This document shows positions 39,708 to 54,102 of a stretch of 64,000 nt of DNA, piece by piece. This DNA comes from Toxorhynchites rutilus septentrionalis (lineage: Eukaryota; Arthropoda; Insecta; Diptera; Culicidae): assembly GCF_029784135.1 (NCBI RefSeq), contig NC_073746.1:37987378-38051377 (forward strand), written 5' to 3'. Within the stretch, counting starts at the first letter, position 1, and every line of letters begins with the position of its first letter. The notes under the pieces are model-generated. The model saw only the letters and a list, made by a program, of their open reading frames with translations, made no database searches and was not told where the DNA came from. The position numbers were made by a program, and so were the translations under genes.

Positions 39708-41168
39708 TAAGCGCGCATATCTACAAAATGAGGGGTGTTCTAGTTTTTTTTGATACACACTCAAATGAAATACGTCAAATTTAAGTTGACCAAATTTTGA
39801 TCGTTTTAACCTTCGACAACAATTTTTTGGACACCGTTCGACCATTATCATTGAACACGTCTCCAATTCGGAATTGCACCAATACCGGAATTGCTCGAGA
39901 TCAAGTTGCATGAAGTATAGTGTTAAACGATGGTTAGTACATCGCGAATACGTAAATTGCATATGTAAGATAAAAATATGTAAATTGCATATGTACTTGA
40001 GGGGTCATCAACCAACCATAACAATTTCCCCGAGAAATTCTTCTATCACTTGGAGTCTCTCAGCTTTAAGCTCAACAAATCGAGACTGAAGCTGTGCCAT
40101 AAATCAGTGATATTTTACGGGCTCTGGGGGATTTCTCGTCTTGGTAGGAACTCACAATATCGATCTTTCGACACAACATGAACTGGTCGGTGTTAAGTCA
40201 GACCGGACAATGTGTCCTTTTTAATGATTTCGAGAAAAAAGAGCTTGAAGATTAGAGCTATAAGAGATTTCGTGGAGCGTTCAAAACGATTTCGATACGT
40301 CAATTCTGCTGTACGCGTGATTTTCCAGATCTGATAAATGTGATATGTAGCTTACGAAATGCTTGACCTCATGCAATCAATAACTCGAAATCATCAATTT
40401 TACGAATCGGACTTAACCATCTGACTTAACATCGACCATCCAATATTCCGAGGAGATAACAGATGGATTCTACACCCAAACTAGCGTTGCCAGAAAACAT
40501 TTCATCTTCGGCAGAAAAAATGTCTTTTCGTGTCCTGAAGAATCAAATGAGCAAATAAAATCTGTCTTTTTTTAATTTTGACGTTTGCTTCTTCAGTTCA
40601 GCAAGGAAGTAACGATTGACAATTTTGACAAAATTGATAAGTGTGGCAAATTAAGTAACGAACTCGAATAAAGTGATCGGGGAACGTTGATCGGCTTCCA
40701 GGAAGCCTGGATCGAGGGGAAATCGGGAGCCGACTGGTTTCTCCTTGAAAAGTTTTAATTTTAATTCTTCACTTTTGAGACTTTCAGCGTCCGTGGCTGG
40801 TTCATCTCAAATTTCCTTCAAAAGTGATTCGAGAGGTTCTTCATCGAATTCAGAAGGGACGTGTTATCAAAGTTTCCTGTATTTTGGTTTTGCGTGTTAT
40901 CAATGTCGCCATTTTTGAAGTTTGCAAGCCAGTTCCGTGACATCGCAAATATCCCGGGCTACTTCGGCAGCTTTATGACCTCGATGAAATGCAAAGTAGA
41001 ACAGATGTCGAAAATGTTGATTATTGCCTCCGGGGTATTCCATATCCAAGCCTGAAAACTAATAAAAAATTGAATAACTCGAAAATACAATCAACATAGT
41101 TTTGTAGAGCAGAAAGAATTATATTGAATGAATACTTTCTCGTTGCCAAACAGTAAATAAATCATTGT

Positions 41169-41649
41169 TTATCCCATTTATTTATTTAAGGCTCATTAGC
41201 ATTTTAGATGTAACAGAGCCGAATTTTAATCGTGTACATGTCACATGGTTATCATATCTATAATTAGCACATTACACAGTTGTCATTCGCCAGTATTCCT
41301 TCTATACCATTACATATGGTACATTCACACAGTAGCCATTTAGGCGTAAGAGTTATTCATTCTGTTCTTCCATTATCCGGTTGGACCACCGGACAGCGGA
41401 GACAGTTGATTGATCATTGTTGAGTTATTTATAGAACAGCAGCCCGATGTGTCTTGCAAAGCAGAGCAGTTGTATGGATGAATCGATCTTATTTCGACCG
41501 TGGATCGATCTCCATCGCTGATGATTGTTGCGTGGACGTAGTTATTCTGTAACAACACAAAGATGGTCAATGAGGGCCCTGAGTTTTGAACTCACGATCG
41601 ATCGCTTACTAAGCGAACGCGCAACCAATGTGGCTACGGAGACCCCCTT
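41169..41649 (-). mobile_element. tRNA-derived SINE/retroposon (481 bp) with 13-bp target-site duplication
   Basis: On the minus strand it starts with a tRNA-like head (GTAGCCACATTGGTT as A box, GAGTTCAAAACTC as B box) and ends in 'aatgagccttaaataaataa'. It is flanked by AATAAATCATTGT at 41156..41168 and 41650..41662. The long body and (TAAA) tail suggest it borrows a LINE 3' end. 41663..42170 shows nothing further. Confidence 0.82.
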
Positions 41650-42171
41650 AATAAATCATTGTAAAATAGAAGAAATCTAAACACTTATTCCCCTACCCAA
41701 TGTAAACATCGAATCGCAACGACAGACAGAATACGACCGCCGAATTACGATTCAGGAAGCTGTACAGGAAGCAGAAGTTTCACCCCGCAAACACCGCAAA
41801 GGTGGCAAACATCTGAAAGTACAAGTGTCCAAGACACTATCACATTGTTGACCACTCAATAATTTTATTCAACTCCCTTGTTCATTGCTTCGGATATCTT
41901 TTTGCAGCTCGCATAGAAAATCATAAGTCATTCTCTTGGTGAGCTGGACGACGAGGGCCCAGTTTGATGTGGCGCTAAATCTTATGATGACATATGCTTT
42001 GCAATGTCATCAGTTTGATGTGTTGATTGCACATCACCAGAGACAGCAGCGGGTAAGATATTTGCTCGCGTCCGCAGCCGAAGCCCTTATGATGACGCAA
42101 AACAGGCAGAACATGAGATCCGCTATATCGGCTTGGCATGGAATGGCTGGTATAGCATATAAAATAAATTA

Positions 42172-42269
42172 CAGGTAAACTTCGATATAACGAACATTTC
42201 ACTTTCAAAATTGTACGTTGTATCGAATTGTACGTTATATCGAGGGTACGTTATATCGAAGTTTCCCTG
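42172..42269. mobile_element. 98-bp deletion derivative of the pogo-like MITE
   Basis: The ends CAGGTAAACTTCGATATAAC and, reversed, CAGGGAAACTTCGATATAAC are the same as in 7040..7464. TA lies at 42170..42171 and 42270..42271. Almost the entire element is terminal sequence, so it could fold into one hairpin. Confidence 0.8.
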
Positions 42270-42810
42270 TATAGAGAATTTTCGATTCGATTGGTATACC
42301 AAATTGTATAAAAATCCGTTCGCAGCGGAAGTAGTTATTAACGTTTGTATGGTTTCATCAAAACGTGACCTGTTTTCTGATTAAGCAGCCTTAGTGAAAC
42401 AAGTGGTCCTACGTCAAAACACAAACTTTATAAATGTTTAACATCTTCATTATTTTCTAAAGTTTGTCATCTTTGAAATGAATGCAACCGAATTTTTCTA
42501 AGTAGTGTACTGTTTTGAGTTAAAGTCAGTTTAGGGCGAACAATTTGGGCTCAAGAAAAGTTCAGTAACCCAATGAGCTAGTCTTTTTTTAATATCATAT
42601 TTGCGAAGAATTCGGATTATAGTCGCATAGATCTAGTCTAGTCGCAAAGGAATATTGAACGAAGACTGATAACATGTTAACATTGAAAAATCATAACTCA
42701 AAAACGAAAAACAACGAAAACAATAAAATACGAGTAGAAGCTTTGAACAGACCGAAGGGCTTTAATAAAAACGAGGATATGACTAATAACGATGACTAGC
42801 ATCACAGTTT
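42270..42810. other. Repeat fragment and 3' flank of gene C
   Basis: 42290..42420 is an inverted fragment of the dispersed repeat at 4.9/28.2 kb ('aaaacgtgacctgttttctg'). The rest has no recognised feature. Confidence 0.45.
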
Positions 42811-46143
<3,333 letters not shown>

Positions 46144-46149
46144 CTGCAA

Positions 46150-48027
46150 CAACATTTTCCGTATTTGATTGTGGCGTAACGTGGTATTTGATTTGGGTTA
46201 CGCGCCGTAACGATCACACTATGCAGCCTCGCGATGACCGATAGCGAGATGATCGGATCAGTAGCCTAGAAGACATTGTATAGTCAAGCAGTAAATAAAA
46301 AGGATTGCGAATTTTGGAATTGTTTAATTAAAACGTGGATATAATTTTTTGGAACGCTGAAAGAAAGTATCTGGTGGTACATGCAAGTACAATTTTGGAT
46401 CGTTGAAATTACCATTCGAACCACACTCAAAAAACAGATATATTTTCCTTAATCTCGTTGGGCCGAAACATATGAGGCTTTGTTTTTAAACTCATTCTCT
46501 ACGCTTTCAATGTTTTTTTTACAAACCAATAGGTTGCACTTCAATTCACTAAGACGGATTTCGCCCCAACTCGACCAGATGTTGGCATGACCTGCTCAAA
46601 ATTGAATGAAACTATCTGAGCGTGGATACCTCACTCGATTAAGCAACTTAGTTTTCCGAAAATCTAATCTAGACTATGGAAACGGTCAAATATGTTTGAC
46701 CATTTTTTATAAAAAAATTTCACTCTAAAATGGTAAGTCATACAAAAAAAATGATCTATGGAAGAGTTTTAGGAAAATAATTGAATTTTCAGAAAAAAAA
46801 TTCCAGAAAATTTTGGAAATCCTACCCTGAAAAAATCGATTTCAAAAACTTAAGATTGATTTTCTCAAAAATTATCATCTCAGATTTTAATGAAACTTTT
46901 TTTTGGTGGTAGATAAATATGTGCCTTACAACTCTTCCATACATCGCAACTTGTGCATATTTAAGGCAAAAAAAAATTTCTAACATAAACTTTTTCAATA
47001 TTTTACTGAAATTAAGTTTATTTTTTTTTCACAAAATAAAAAATAAATAATAATAATAAAATGTTTAATGATTGTAAAGACCTCTAGGTCTTTATTTCAA
47101 ATAAAATGTAATAAAACTTATGACATTTTTTAACATTAAATTCATTTTTATTCATCTGATCTTATATCATGTACATGTTAACTTATACTCTAAGAGTTAC
47201 AATCATCATATGTTTCCTATTTTTTTATCTAACATTTTGAATATTTTGGGTCCATCTACTTAATCTGAAAACCTTTTAGCTGCGATTTTATTTTCATCTA
47301 CAAGAATGAAGCAATGGAATTTTTGTGTTCCCAATATTGTTTTCGCGTGATTGAATAGTTCCTCAAGATCGTTCGCCTTTTTTGTACGCTGTTCTTTGGA
47401 TACGTAACAGATAATCAATTTCGTGATACATTTGTCATTTTATTTAACTGCCCAATCATGAAGCTCTAGTGCTGTTTGGATTGTGTTTCCGTAATCTTAG
47501 GCAAGACTTGCTCTCTTTGCCATTCGTTTCAGAGTCCCTCCTGTTGCATCACAGGGTCCTTTCCCGTGGGAGGTGGCAAATAAATGCCATTCTGCTTCTA
47601 GTTCGTAAACTTTTTTGAAACTACACAGACTGGCAAAATTATTTTTGTTTTGGTTGTAATCGATTGTAATCGATTATTTTTCTGACAAATTCTATCAAAC
47701 TTTCTATAAACAACTGCACTGCCACAGTGTCGTGTGTTGAAACTTCTGAAATAACTATAAAGCTTACGTTTTCTAGTTTACCATCTTTTTATAGTATATT
47801 TCAAATGTGTGAATACTTGCTTGCGAGTTATTCCAGAGATAGTCCTGTTCCGCATTATGAATTATGAATGAATAATGCTCCGAAAAATCACAAATTACTA
47901 TTATTCCTCTTTGCGTCAAAGATTCTTCTTTTTTGCAAAAAAGCAGAATGCTGTTTGTAAAGTCATGCTCTATGAGTTTGTCTACTTATCTTACGAAAAA
48001 TTATTATGAAATTAAACAAATTATGAA
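46150..48027. other. Former intron 1 of gene C, no recognisable gene
   Basis: AT-rich sequence. No trace of exon 2 (expected to read like DDALTWRIENPDL) was found on the minus strand. 46730..46990 contains imperfect self-complementary AT-rich stretches. Confidence 0.45.
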
Positions 48028-48632
48028 AATTAAAATTCCTTTTTCTCGAAAACATGTTTTTATAAATTCCGAAAAAATTGATATGAATAGCCCATACAAT
48101 TTCCTACAAGTCGCCCATACATCGGAAGATGAGTACTTTTACAGGGAAAAAGTTTTTCTGATAACAACTTTTTCATGTTTTTCTTTGAAAAATTACTATT
48201 AATGTTTAATTCGTAACATTTGTATGTATAAATGATGCGATTTACATGCTCTGCTAACTTTCTTCTATTCAGAAACATGTCAAGAACATGTTAAACAAGA
48301 TAATTTACACACGAAAATTAACGAGTAAAACATTATACCAAAATGCCATCTATTCCAGATACAATAAAAGATAGAAAGTTGACGTCTTCGACGAAAGTTC
48401 ATATTTTAATAAGATATAAAACTTTGTCAAATACACTATATCGCTATCTTTACTTTAAACAAAATCAGGATTAGTGGCATTTTTTTCGAATAAAACATGA
48501 AAAAATTGTTGTTAGAAAAAAAATTCTCTGTAAAAGTGCCCATCTTCCGATGTATGGACGACTTGTTGGAAATTGTGAGGGCTATTCATATAATTAAAAA
48601 AAAGGATTTCGAGAAAAATGAATTTTAATTGA
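48028..48632. repeat. Long inverted-repeat element (about 150-bp arms, 300-bp loop)
   Basis: The left arm 48028..48180 reappears inverted at 48484..48632; 'catcttccgatgtatgg' and 'aatagcccatac' types are shared with few mismatches. Apparent open frames here are arm shadows. Terminal features of a known superfamily were not recognised. Confidence 0.72.
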
Positions 48633-48994
48633 TTGATCTGCCTTTCACTGTCCATTATTCTGTTAGTTTCTTCTGCTTTTATTCCAAACTAAAAATTCTT
48701 GACGCTTTGCAAATGATCTTCAAATTTAAAAATTGGAAAACGCAAGATTTCTCGCAGATATTAGGGAAAATTATCAAATAAAAATCTTCCGCTTTTCATG
48801 TATCGCCGGAATTCAGCTTTTTCAGTCTGGAACAAAAGATTCAATCTATTGATCTGGGACAAAACATACGTCTCATCGTCCGACGCGAATCTTTTCGGAT
48901 ACTCCTTGTAAGGAATTCCGTCCTTATGAAACTGTCCAATCATTTAATTGTTAATACTTTTCTTATCGACAGCACCAAGCGATACTGCGGTGTA

Positions 48995-49168
48995 AAAGCC
49001 GTCATGTACTCTCATGTTGCTTTGTTCAAATGTAAGAAATTTCACACGTGGAAAAAATCTGTACCAATCTATACTTTTTGACGAAAATTTGTACTCTGTA
49101 CCGTACAGACCAAAAATAACGAATAAATCTGTACCTTTCCAGATAAATCTGTACGTGTGGCAACACTG
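48995..49168. mobile_element. hAT-family right-end fragment (relative of 120..931)
   Basis: It matches 785..931 closely ('gtaagaaatttca.acgtgga', 'aatctgtaccaatct') and ends GGCAACACTG at 49168. Left side missing. 49169..49715 shows nothing else. Confidence 0.7.
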
Positions 49169-49715
49169 CTTACGAGTGATTTAATCATACACAAACACCC
49201 TCAACCTCACAGTATGAAAACCGACATGGTACTCTTCTGCTTTTCCAGTCGGCACAAGCTCTGTTCTCTGCTTGCTTCGAACAATTTCTGAGAATGCATT
49301 TTGAGGTGGGAAATTTAGAGTGTCCGTTCAACACAGCTGAAGAATAGAAACTGAAGTAGGACAGGAGTAACACAATGTTTATAGTGATTCGGCTGACAGC
49401 GACGGTATGTATCAACCGCCGAAAAACCCATAAAAGAGATGGATTTTCAAACAGATAACCATATTCATAGATTCTTGTGATTTCAACAGTTTCCGTTCAA
49501 ATCAGTTTTTGAGCTATTGAAGCTATTAGAATTGTATGGTCAATTGGTATCAAACATATCAATCGTACACCTTTTATCTTTCGAACGATTATCATACCAC
49601 TTCTGTTAGCCGACGAAGAGGAATCAAAGCTGAAAACCAAACCCGTTGAAGAGGTTCGACATTATGACATTGGTCAATTGAAGACTTACAATTAATTGAT
49701 CTGACTTTTCCTTAC

Positions 49716-49751
49716 CCAAAAGGGACCTCCGCAAAACTCCTCAAAGGTCAT
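49716..49751 (-). pseudogene. ABCC1-like: Exon 1 of ABCC gene C
   Basis: The ATG at 49751 encodes MTFEEFCGGPFW, then a GTAAGG donor. The peptide is identical to gene B exon 1; the four nucleotide differences are all silent. It lies 3.6 kb from the remaining body of gene C, with exon 2 absent between them. Confidence 0.85.
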
Positions 49752-50600
49752 AGATAATCGGAGTTCCTTAACACGTAGTAATTATGACAGCTTCAGCTAT
49801 GTTCTCGATAAAAACCGATCATTGTATTCATTCCGAAATCTTTACTTAGATCCTCTAAATAACAACTATATTTGATTGACGATATCGCCACCATAAGTAA
49901 AACACTAAACGATAAATATCGTCTTTTCAAGGCCACATCCGAAAATACATTGATTTTTCACTCCGTATCACGCCACCTCTAGCAAATGCATTTCAGCGAG
50001 CTCGATTCCATCTGACTGTTCCTAATCGATTGACTTGATCCATTGAATGACTAGATGGGTTCTTCTAATACACTGGATGCATGAAGAGATAGGGGTATCG
50101 ATGATATGCAGCTACTATTTTTGTATGTTCGATAAGATAGCAGAATAATTTTGGCGGCTGCAAAATCTAATATTTTTCGGGCGTGGAATGAATGTTCAGT
50201 GTTTTGATTTTGATTGGTCGCATCCATATAACTCTGCAAGGAGCTGATGCTTTCGCGGAAAAAAAAAATAATTCGACACATTCAGGATTCATATAATGAC
50301 ACTATTAATACGTTGAACCCCATCAATCCTTGGGGACTGACACTAAATTTTCCGTCTTCTTCGCGAGGGTCTGTCGGAGCTTAACGTGTCAACAGTTGAA
50401 ACATATTATTCAAAACATCCCAGTAAACACGCTTTCGCATCACTGCTGGTTTTTATAATCTTGAAATTGCTAATCTTGACGAGGTTCGACGCTTGATAAG
50501 CTGTTCAAGCCTTAATACAAGTAGCGAGGAGATGTAATATTTTGTTAATCATGATGATGCAGTAGCTATCAAATAATTACAGAAATCATGCTTCTTTTGG
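49752..50600 (-). promoter_or_regulatory. 5' flank of ABCC gene C, duplicated with gene B
   Basis: Collinear with 34532..35450. GATAAGATAG at 50131..50140 and 'gatgatatgcag' at 50098..50109 are conserved. 'atcatgatgatgcag' is shared further out (50557 and 35366). 50600..51540 shows no gene. Confidence 0.5.
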
Positions 50601-51544
50601 TGACAGCAGCTCCACGCCAAATTAGCTGGTCCCGACTATATCCGATTTTGTGTCCGAGCAAGAAGCTACCTGCACTACAATAGATCAAACTAATGGTCGC
50701 AGTGGTACAATGCTGCTACAGAAGAAGAAGCTACCATCAATAAAACAATTTTGAATTTTTAACAGCCATCGAGAGGAAAATTACTGTTTTGGAAAGAAGA
50801 CTGCTTCAATAATATGAAAAGTTTTCTTAGAATTTATAAAAATACACCGCCATCCATTATTCATCGGTGTGCAGCACGTGTGTCACAGAAATTTGTACAT
50901 CTGGCCACTCCTACATCTAGTTACATCTAGACCTACAAAACTGAGCATTTTAAAGCAGTATTAGGGCATAAATGAATATTTTATTAGATACTTTCTGACA
51001 TTTTTACTCACACCTAAACAGTGATCAATCACAGTCATTGTGATATTGTGGGAAATTGTGATCAATACTAATTTATTATTAGCACCTAAGTGTGTTAATT
51101 TAAAAAATTCAACAATAATACGACGTGTGTGAACGGAAAGAAAAGTTCTCAGCTTATTAACATTATTCAGCTGGTTCTTGTCGCAATTGAGCGCAAATAA
51201 AATACAAGCAATATAAAAAAGGGGAGCGTGGGGTTTGGACTGGTAACATTCATTAAATATGATTAATGATAGCTCCGAAAACAAACAAAAAAAAAAACTA
51301 GGCTGGGAATCTAGAATGATGCAATACAATTACAGACATGTTTGTTTTTTTTGCGTTTATCCTATTCATTTTTGAGTTAATTCTCACTACCTTACTATAT
51401 ACATGATAATGTTTGTACCATTCAGCAATGTCAAAATTTTGAAAAAGATCGGTTAGATTTTTTTATTTTTTCAAAAGGAAGATTTTTCTCGTCTCGTTGG
51501 CTCGACTCGCAGCTCTCGGATGAGGTTGGTAATCATGTGAGTTT

Positions 51545-51745
51545 TTTTTTTGTGTGCACACGACCGCACCCCGCAATCTACCTTTACGATCTTCCGTGCC
51601 GTAAAGTCACTGATCCCGTGTTCCTTCGTTATTTTCCTCATTGTACACACTGGATTCGCCCGAATATTCCTTTTGATGGCAGCCTCGGAACCTCTGACCT
51701 CGGATAACTTGTGGTCACCGGGACACTTTTACGGCGATTGAATTG
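51545..51745 (-). pseudogene. N-terminal fragment of a Tc1/mariner-superfamily transposase
   Basis: The minus strand reads IKRNIRANPVCTMRKITKEHGISDFTARKIVK, which fits the helix-turn-helix of insect Tc1/mariner-like transposases (pattern I..R.R.NP.RSMRK.AKE..IS..T.R.IV). Flanking frames are broken. It is next to, but outside, the Tc1-like element at 51841. Confidence 0.55.
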
Positions 51746-51840
51746 CCTTTTAGCGCGTGGGACAAATCACGAATCCGCTGCCACTTCGTCGTAGTGTAGT
51801 TATAAAATCAAGGAAATCGGCTTCTTTTACTCGCAGCCTA

Positions 51841-53344
51841 CACTCAGCGAAACAAAAATAGCACCACTTAGTTTTTTTCGTTTTAATAGCTGTCGGATTG
51901 GCCACAATTTCTAAGATTCTTTAAAAAATGATTAAAAAAGCATTAGGGTTCAATCCACGATACATTTAGTTTATTTTGTAGGACCGTTTACATTTTAGCC
52001 ACTGAAAGCTTTTATTTCTCAAATTATATCAAGTAGGCGTATTTAGTAATTTAGTTATATGATCCATTGTTTCGAATAACTTCAGTCAATCGTGATTTCA
52101 TGGACAAAATCAGTTTCTCAATGGTATTCTGATCGATTTGCTGCCAACACTCTCGAATTCGACATTTGAGCATGTTTACGTTGTCAAATTTGCTTGCCAT
52201 TCTCGTAAACACGGCACGCGAGTTTAGATGAAAGGTTTTCGATGGGGTTCAAATCCGGAGAACAGGCTGGCCAATCAAGAACTTCGATATTTCTATCAGA
52301 AAACCACGCTTTTGGCAGTTTTGAGTTGTGGATTGCAGCATTGTCTTGCTGGAAAACAAAATCAGGACCCATCAAAGCCTCACCATGTTCAATCAAACTT
52401 ATCTCCAACATTTCTACGTAATATTCAGACTTCATTTTTGTCGTTATCCACGCCAATGGAAGTTTTCATTTGAAGGAAAATGCACCCCAAACCATTAGTG
52501 ATCCTCCACCAATGTTCCTGCTCATCTTAACATCAGAAGCTTTGCGAAAACTGTGCCAGTAGTACTGCCAGCCACCTGGTCCATCAAGGTTGAACTTTTT
52601 TTCATCCGAAAAGAGCACATTGTTCCATTCCTCGGTCCAGGGAATGTACTTCGTAGTGAATTTGAAGCGATTCAATTTATGGCGTTCCGTCAAGTTGGGG
52701 TTTCCGAGCTTTCTACGCCACTCCAAGTTCTCACTACTGGACAAAACTTGTTGAACGCGACCTGTATAAACCGGAAGCTCAAATTCCGCACGGATTTGAG
52801 ATGCTGTTCCTTTCTGGTTCACTGCAACTCTACGAATTCTCCGTATATCCATCGCCGAGAGCTTACTTCTCTTTCCCCCTTTTTCTGAACGCGGTCATCA
52901 TTGTCACCGTCTTTCAAGAAATTTCCTACAGCCGTATGTGCCCGATGAATCTTTCGACCGATTTCTCTATTAGAAAGGCCTGCATCGTTGTATGCTTTGA
53001 TTTTTACCTGTTCCTCGAACGTAAGATGCTTCGATCGACTCATGACCTAGGAAAACTTTGATCTCACTACCAACCGAACCCACTTTGAGCACAACTTCGA
53101 TTATTTTGAAAACCATAACAAAGACCTGTTAATTGAGGATCAGGGTGAAGTTCATGTGCTATTTATATTTCGCACTGGTTTTTTGGAAATGTTGGAATTA
53201 CCTGTAAATAGTCCACAGAATAACCATCATAATGATGATAAACAGGACAAAAGTAAGCTGTGCTGTAAAATCAGATACTTATACAGAGGATTTTGAATGA
53301 AATCGTCAAAAAAGGCAGTAGTGCAATTTTTATTTCGCTCAGTG
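51841..53344 (-). mobile_element. Tc1-like DD34E transposon (1504 bp)
   Basis: The ends CACTCAGCGAAACAAAAATA and, reversed, CACTGAGCGAAATAAAAATT are inverted, with TA at 51839..51840 and 53345..53346. One decayed transposase gene lies inside on the minus strand. Confidence 0.88.
52060..53043 (-). pseudogene. Tc1/Tc3-like DD34E transposase, broken
   Basis: It starts MSRSKHLTFEEQVKIKAYNDAG, a helix-turn-helix domain. A frameshift near 52835..52850 leads into ...RRVAVNQKG, with the first catalytic Asp in LFSDEKKFN and WGAFSFK. A TGA near 52463 breaks it again, then the second Asp (FQQDNAAIH) and the Glu (SPDLNPIEN) follow, with 34 residues between them (DD34E). A further one-base insertion near 52180..52190 (after ENGKQ) shifts the C-terminal tail. 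All catalytic residues survive, but at least three lesions make it inactive. Confidence 0.85.
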
Positions 53345-53346
53345 TA

Positions 53347-53753
53347 TTATGGTATGAGTTATAGCTTACGGGTATGCAAAGAAAACCAAAGCATTGTATG
53401 CATAGGTGAAACAGAAACCTCATTTGTACGATGGTGCAAACATACGCATACAGTAGGGTTCCAGACACAAAAATCTATTTATTCAAAGCTCTTCGAACCT
53501 ATGCTACAGAGTTAAACTTGTTTTGTTTTGAGTTGAAATTATTTGCAACATAATTCGTTCCGTTTCCACAAGATGGTTCAAGGTCAACGGCGACAGCGGA
53601 TATTTGCTGAATCGTGGAGTGTCGATATCTGTCAACCAAATATTGTTTACAAGCCTTTGAGTTTTGCACAGCAAGTTCAATATGTACTGCGTACAACAAC
53701 GCGCAATTTCTATAACGGGAAATTATAACAAATATACAGATTCGATCCGTTGT
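53347..53753. other. No recognisable feature
   Basis: The sequence between the Tc1-like element and the I element has no supported gene. Confidence 0.4.
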
Positions 53754-54102
53754 TTTTTTTTTATCAATTCGTTTATTTTTACAGGCTCAGTTACTTAAGT
53801 TTAAAGGAGCCGAATTCTTAAATATAATTTTGAAACTATATATATATAAACAATTTTCTTACATCTATGGTTAGTAAGGTGGAAAACCGATTACTCGCGG
53901 TGTACTCGAGTTTAGGAGGGTGACATATTTTTAGGAGAAGGATGGGATATAAGGAAATTGTAACAATGTTGATGAACACTCATTTCATAAATCTATTCGT
54001 ATATCTATAGTGTATTTACATTTCAACTTATTCTACTATTTATAGCAAGGGGACGAATTACCCGCAAAGGAAGAAAAGGAGGGTATAAGGATGTAGGGAC
54101 AA

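Larger units (their letters stand above)
37840..40470. repeat. Right arm of the large inverted duplication, expanded by insertions
   Basis: Reverse counterpart of 36118..37200, enlarged by a hAT-like MITE (38027..38333), an ITmD37E-type transposon (38404..39707) and about 200 bp near 40200..40440 that is absent from the left arm. A 28-bp-type direct repeat with 'gattttgcggacttcgcgtg' occurs twice at 37950..38013. 40471..41150 shows nothing recognisable. Confidence 0.68.

Noticed and set aside
41577..41649. tRNA gene-like sequence on the minus strand
   Set aside because: It belongs to a 481-bp retroposon with its own duplications; the cloverleaf is imperfect.
41936..42178. 81-codon frame starting MVSWTTRAQF
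   Set aside because: No recognised domain, no splice context, and its end runs into a MITE.
47933..48202. 90-codon frame near 48 kb
   Set aside because: It covers an arm of an inverted-repeat element and AT-rich DNA; no domain.
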